A stretch of 6,085 bases of DNA from positions 1 to 6,085 of the forward strand of contig JAADEN010000204.1 of assembly GCA_013153375.1 (NCBI GenBank). Direction: 5' to 3'. Below the pieces are notes generated by a model. That model saw nothing but the letters and a program-made list of their open reading frames with translations. It ran no database searches and was not told the origin of the DNA. The DNA comes from Chloroflexota bacterium (lineage in GTDB: Bacteria > Chloroflexota > Anaerolineae > Anaerolineales > DRMV01). Below, one piece after another: positions 5,614 through 6,085 of the stretch. Position 1 is the stretch's first letter, and each line of letters opens with the position of its first letter. A program made the position numbers and the translations under genes.

Positions 5614-6085
5614 ATGCAACCCGCTGATTTTGCTCCCCAGGCTCCGGGACGCGTGGTGCGGGTCGGTCAAGGTCGGGCGGCGTATTGGGCCTTCGTGCCC
5701 GCCCCCTTGCCCCCGCGCCTCGCGTACACCCCGCGCCTGCTTCAGATGCTCTCCAGCGCGGACCGCGCGGTGGGCGAACTCGCAGGCCTGGGCCGTGCGT
5801 TGCACAATCCCTGGCTGCTGGTGCAGCCTTTCCTGCGTCGGGAGGCGGTCCTTTCGTCCCGCATCGAGGGTACCGAGGCCGAACTGTCCGATGTGTATGC
5901 GTACGAAGCCGGCGTGCGCAAGGGCCTCCCGCCGGATGTGCGCGAGGTCCACAACTATGTGCGGGCCCTGCAACACGGCCTGGAGCGGTTGCAAACGCTG
6001 CCCGTCTCCCTGCGTCTGCTGCGGGAGATTCACGCTATTTTGATGGAAGGCGTGCGCGGCGAGCACGCGACGCCGGGCGAATTTC
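5614..6085 (+). CDS. Fic-family protein, class II, N-terminal part (runs off the window)
   Basis: Fic proteins usually transfer AMP from ATP to hydroxyl groups of target proteins. The 157 visible codons match the Fic N-terminal domain: GRVV (12-15), YWAFVPAPLPP (24-34), LSSADRAVGELAGLGR (46-61), then FLRREAVLSSRIEGTEAELS (73-92). Residues 81-86 (SSRIEG) fit the inhibitory motif (S/T)xxxE(G/N), with Glu85 as the residue that blocks productive ATP binding in class II enzymes. The last residues, LLREIHAILMEGVRG and HATPGEF, lead into the Fic core, but the catalytic HxFx(D/E)GNGR motif lies beyond the window, so activity cannot be judged. The start at 5614 has AGAGGA at 5604-5609, only 4 bases away. 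An ATG at 5609 is in another frame and gives no Fic sequence. No separate antitoxin gene is adjacent upstream, as expected when the inhibitory helix is built in. Confidence 0.92.
   Translation, partial: MQPADFAPQAPGRVVRVGQGRAAYWAFVPAPLPPRLAYTPRLLQMLSSADRAVGELAGLGRALHNPWLLVQPFLRREAVLSSRIEGTEAELSDVYAYEAGVRKGLPPDVREVHNYVRALQHGLERLQTLPVSLRLLREIHAILMEGVRGEHATPGEF

Noticed and set aside
5602..6066. Minus-strand and alternative plus-strand frames over the Fic gene
   Set aside because: The frame from 5614 matches the Fic N-terminal domain throughout; the others show no family signature and are shadows.

Overview
This is a high-GC bacterial window (coding third positions are almost all G or C, with AGGAG-type ribosome binding sites). 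It looks chromosomal, and no insertion sequence, phage gene, CRISPR array, tRNA or rRNA is visible. The gene set and the short palindromic and 7-base repeats would fit a thermophilic or soil Chloroflexota-type genome. That placement is inference from general style, not from a marker gene.

Left part (1-2679, plus strand). The last 37 codons of an unidentified gene end at 116. A 242-base gap packed with hairpins and palindromes follows. Next comes an M16-family (insulinase-like) protein that has lost every zinc-site residue of an active peptidase. It overlaps by 4 bases (ATGA) the start of a long-form hisG, the first enzyme of histidine synthesis. The two are almost certainly co-translated.

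Middle (2680-4850). hisG converges with a 663-residue cytosolic S9-family peptidase on the minus strand, with an N-terminal beta-propeller and a C-terminal alpha/beta hydrolase carrying a complete Ser-Asp-His triad. Just past its stop lies a six-unit, 7-base tandem repeat. The repeat runs into a short minus-strand open frame that starts at a GTG overlapping the peptidase stop and ends in 27-30 codons that look like a real protein C-terminus.

Right part (4851-6085). The peptidase has its own strong extended -10 promoter inside a gap of 127 bases. Upstream of it, also on the minus strand, is a 164-residue membrane protein with four predicted helices and no assigned function. An AT-rich divergent intergenic region (5473-5613) separates it from the first 157 codons of a Fic-family protein on the plus strand. 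This region holds a good sigma-70 type promoter with a TACAC-N7-GTGTA inverted repeat laid across its -35 and spacer, and a second extended -10 nearer the gene. The Fic protein carries the class II inhibitory motif but runs off the window before its catalytic motif.

I see no convincing evidence for a wholly new multi-gene system. The items most worth a second look are the inactive M16 protein coupled to hisG, the heptad repeat with its coupled mini-ORF, the palindrome cluster at 139-257, and the operator-like repeat controlling the Fic/membrane-protein divergon.
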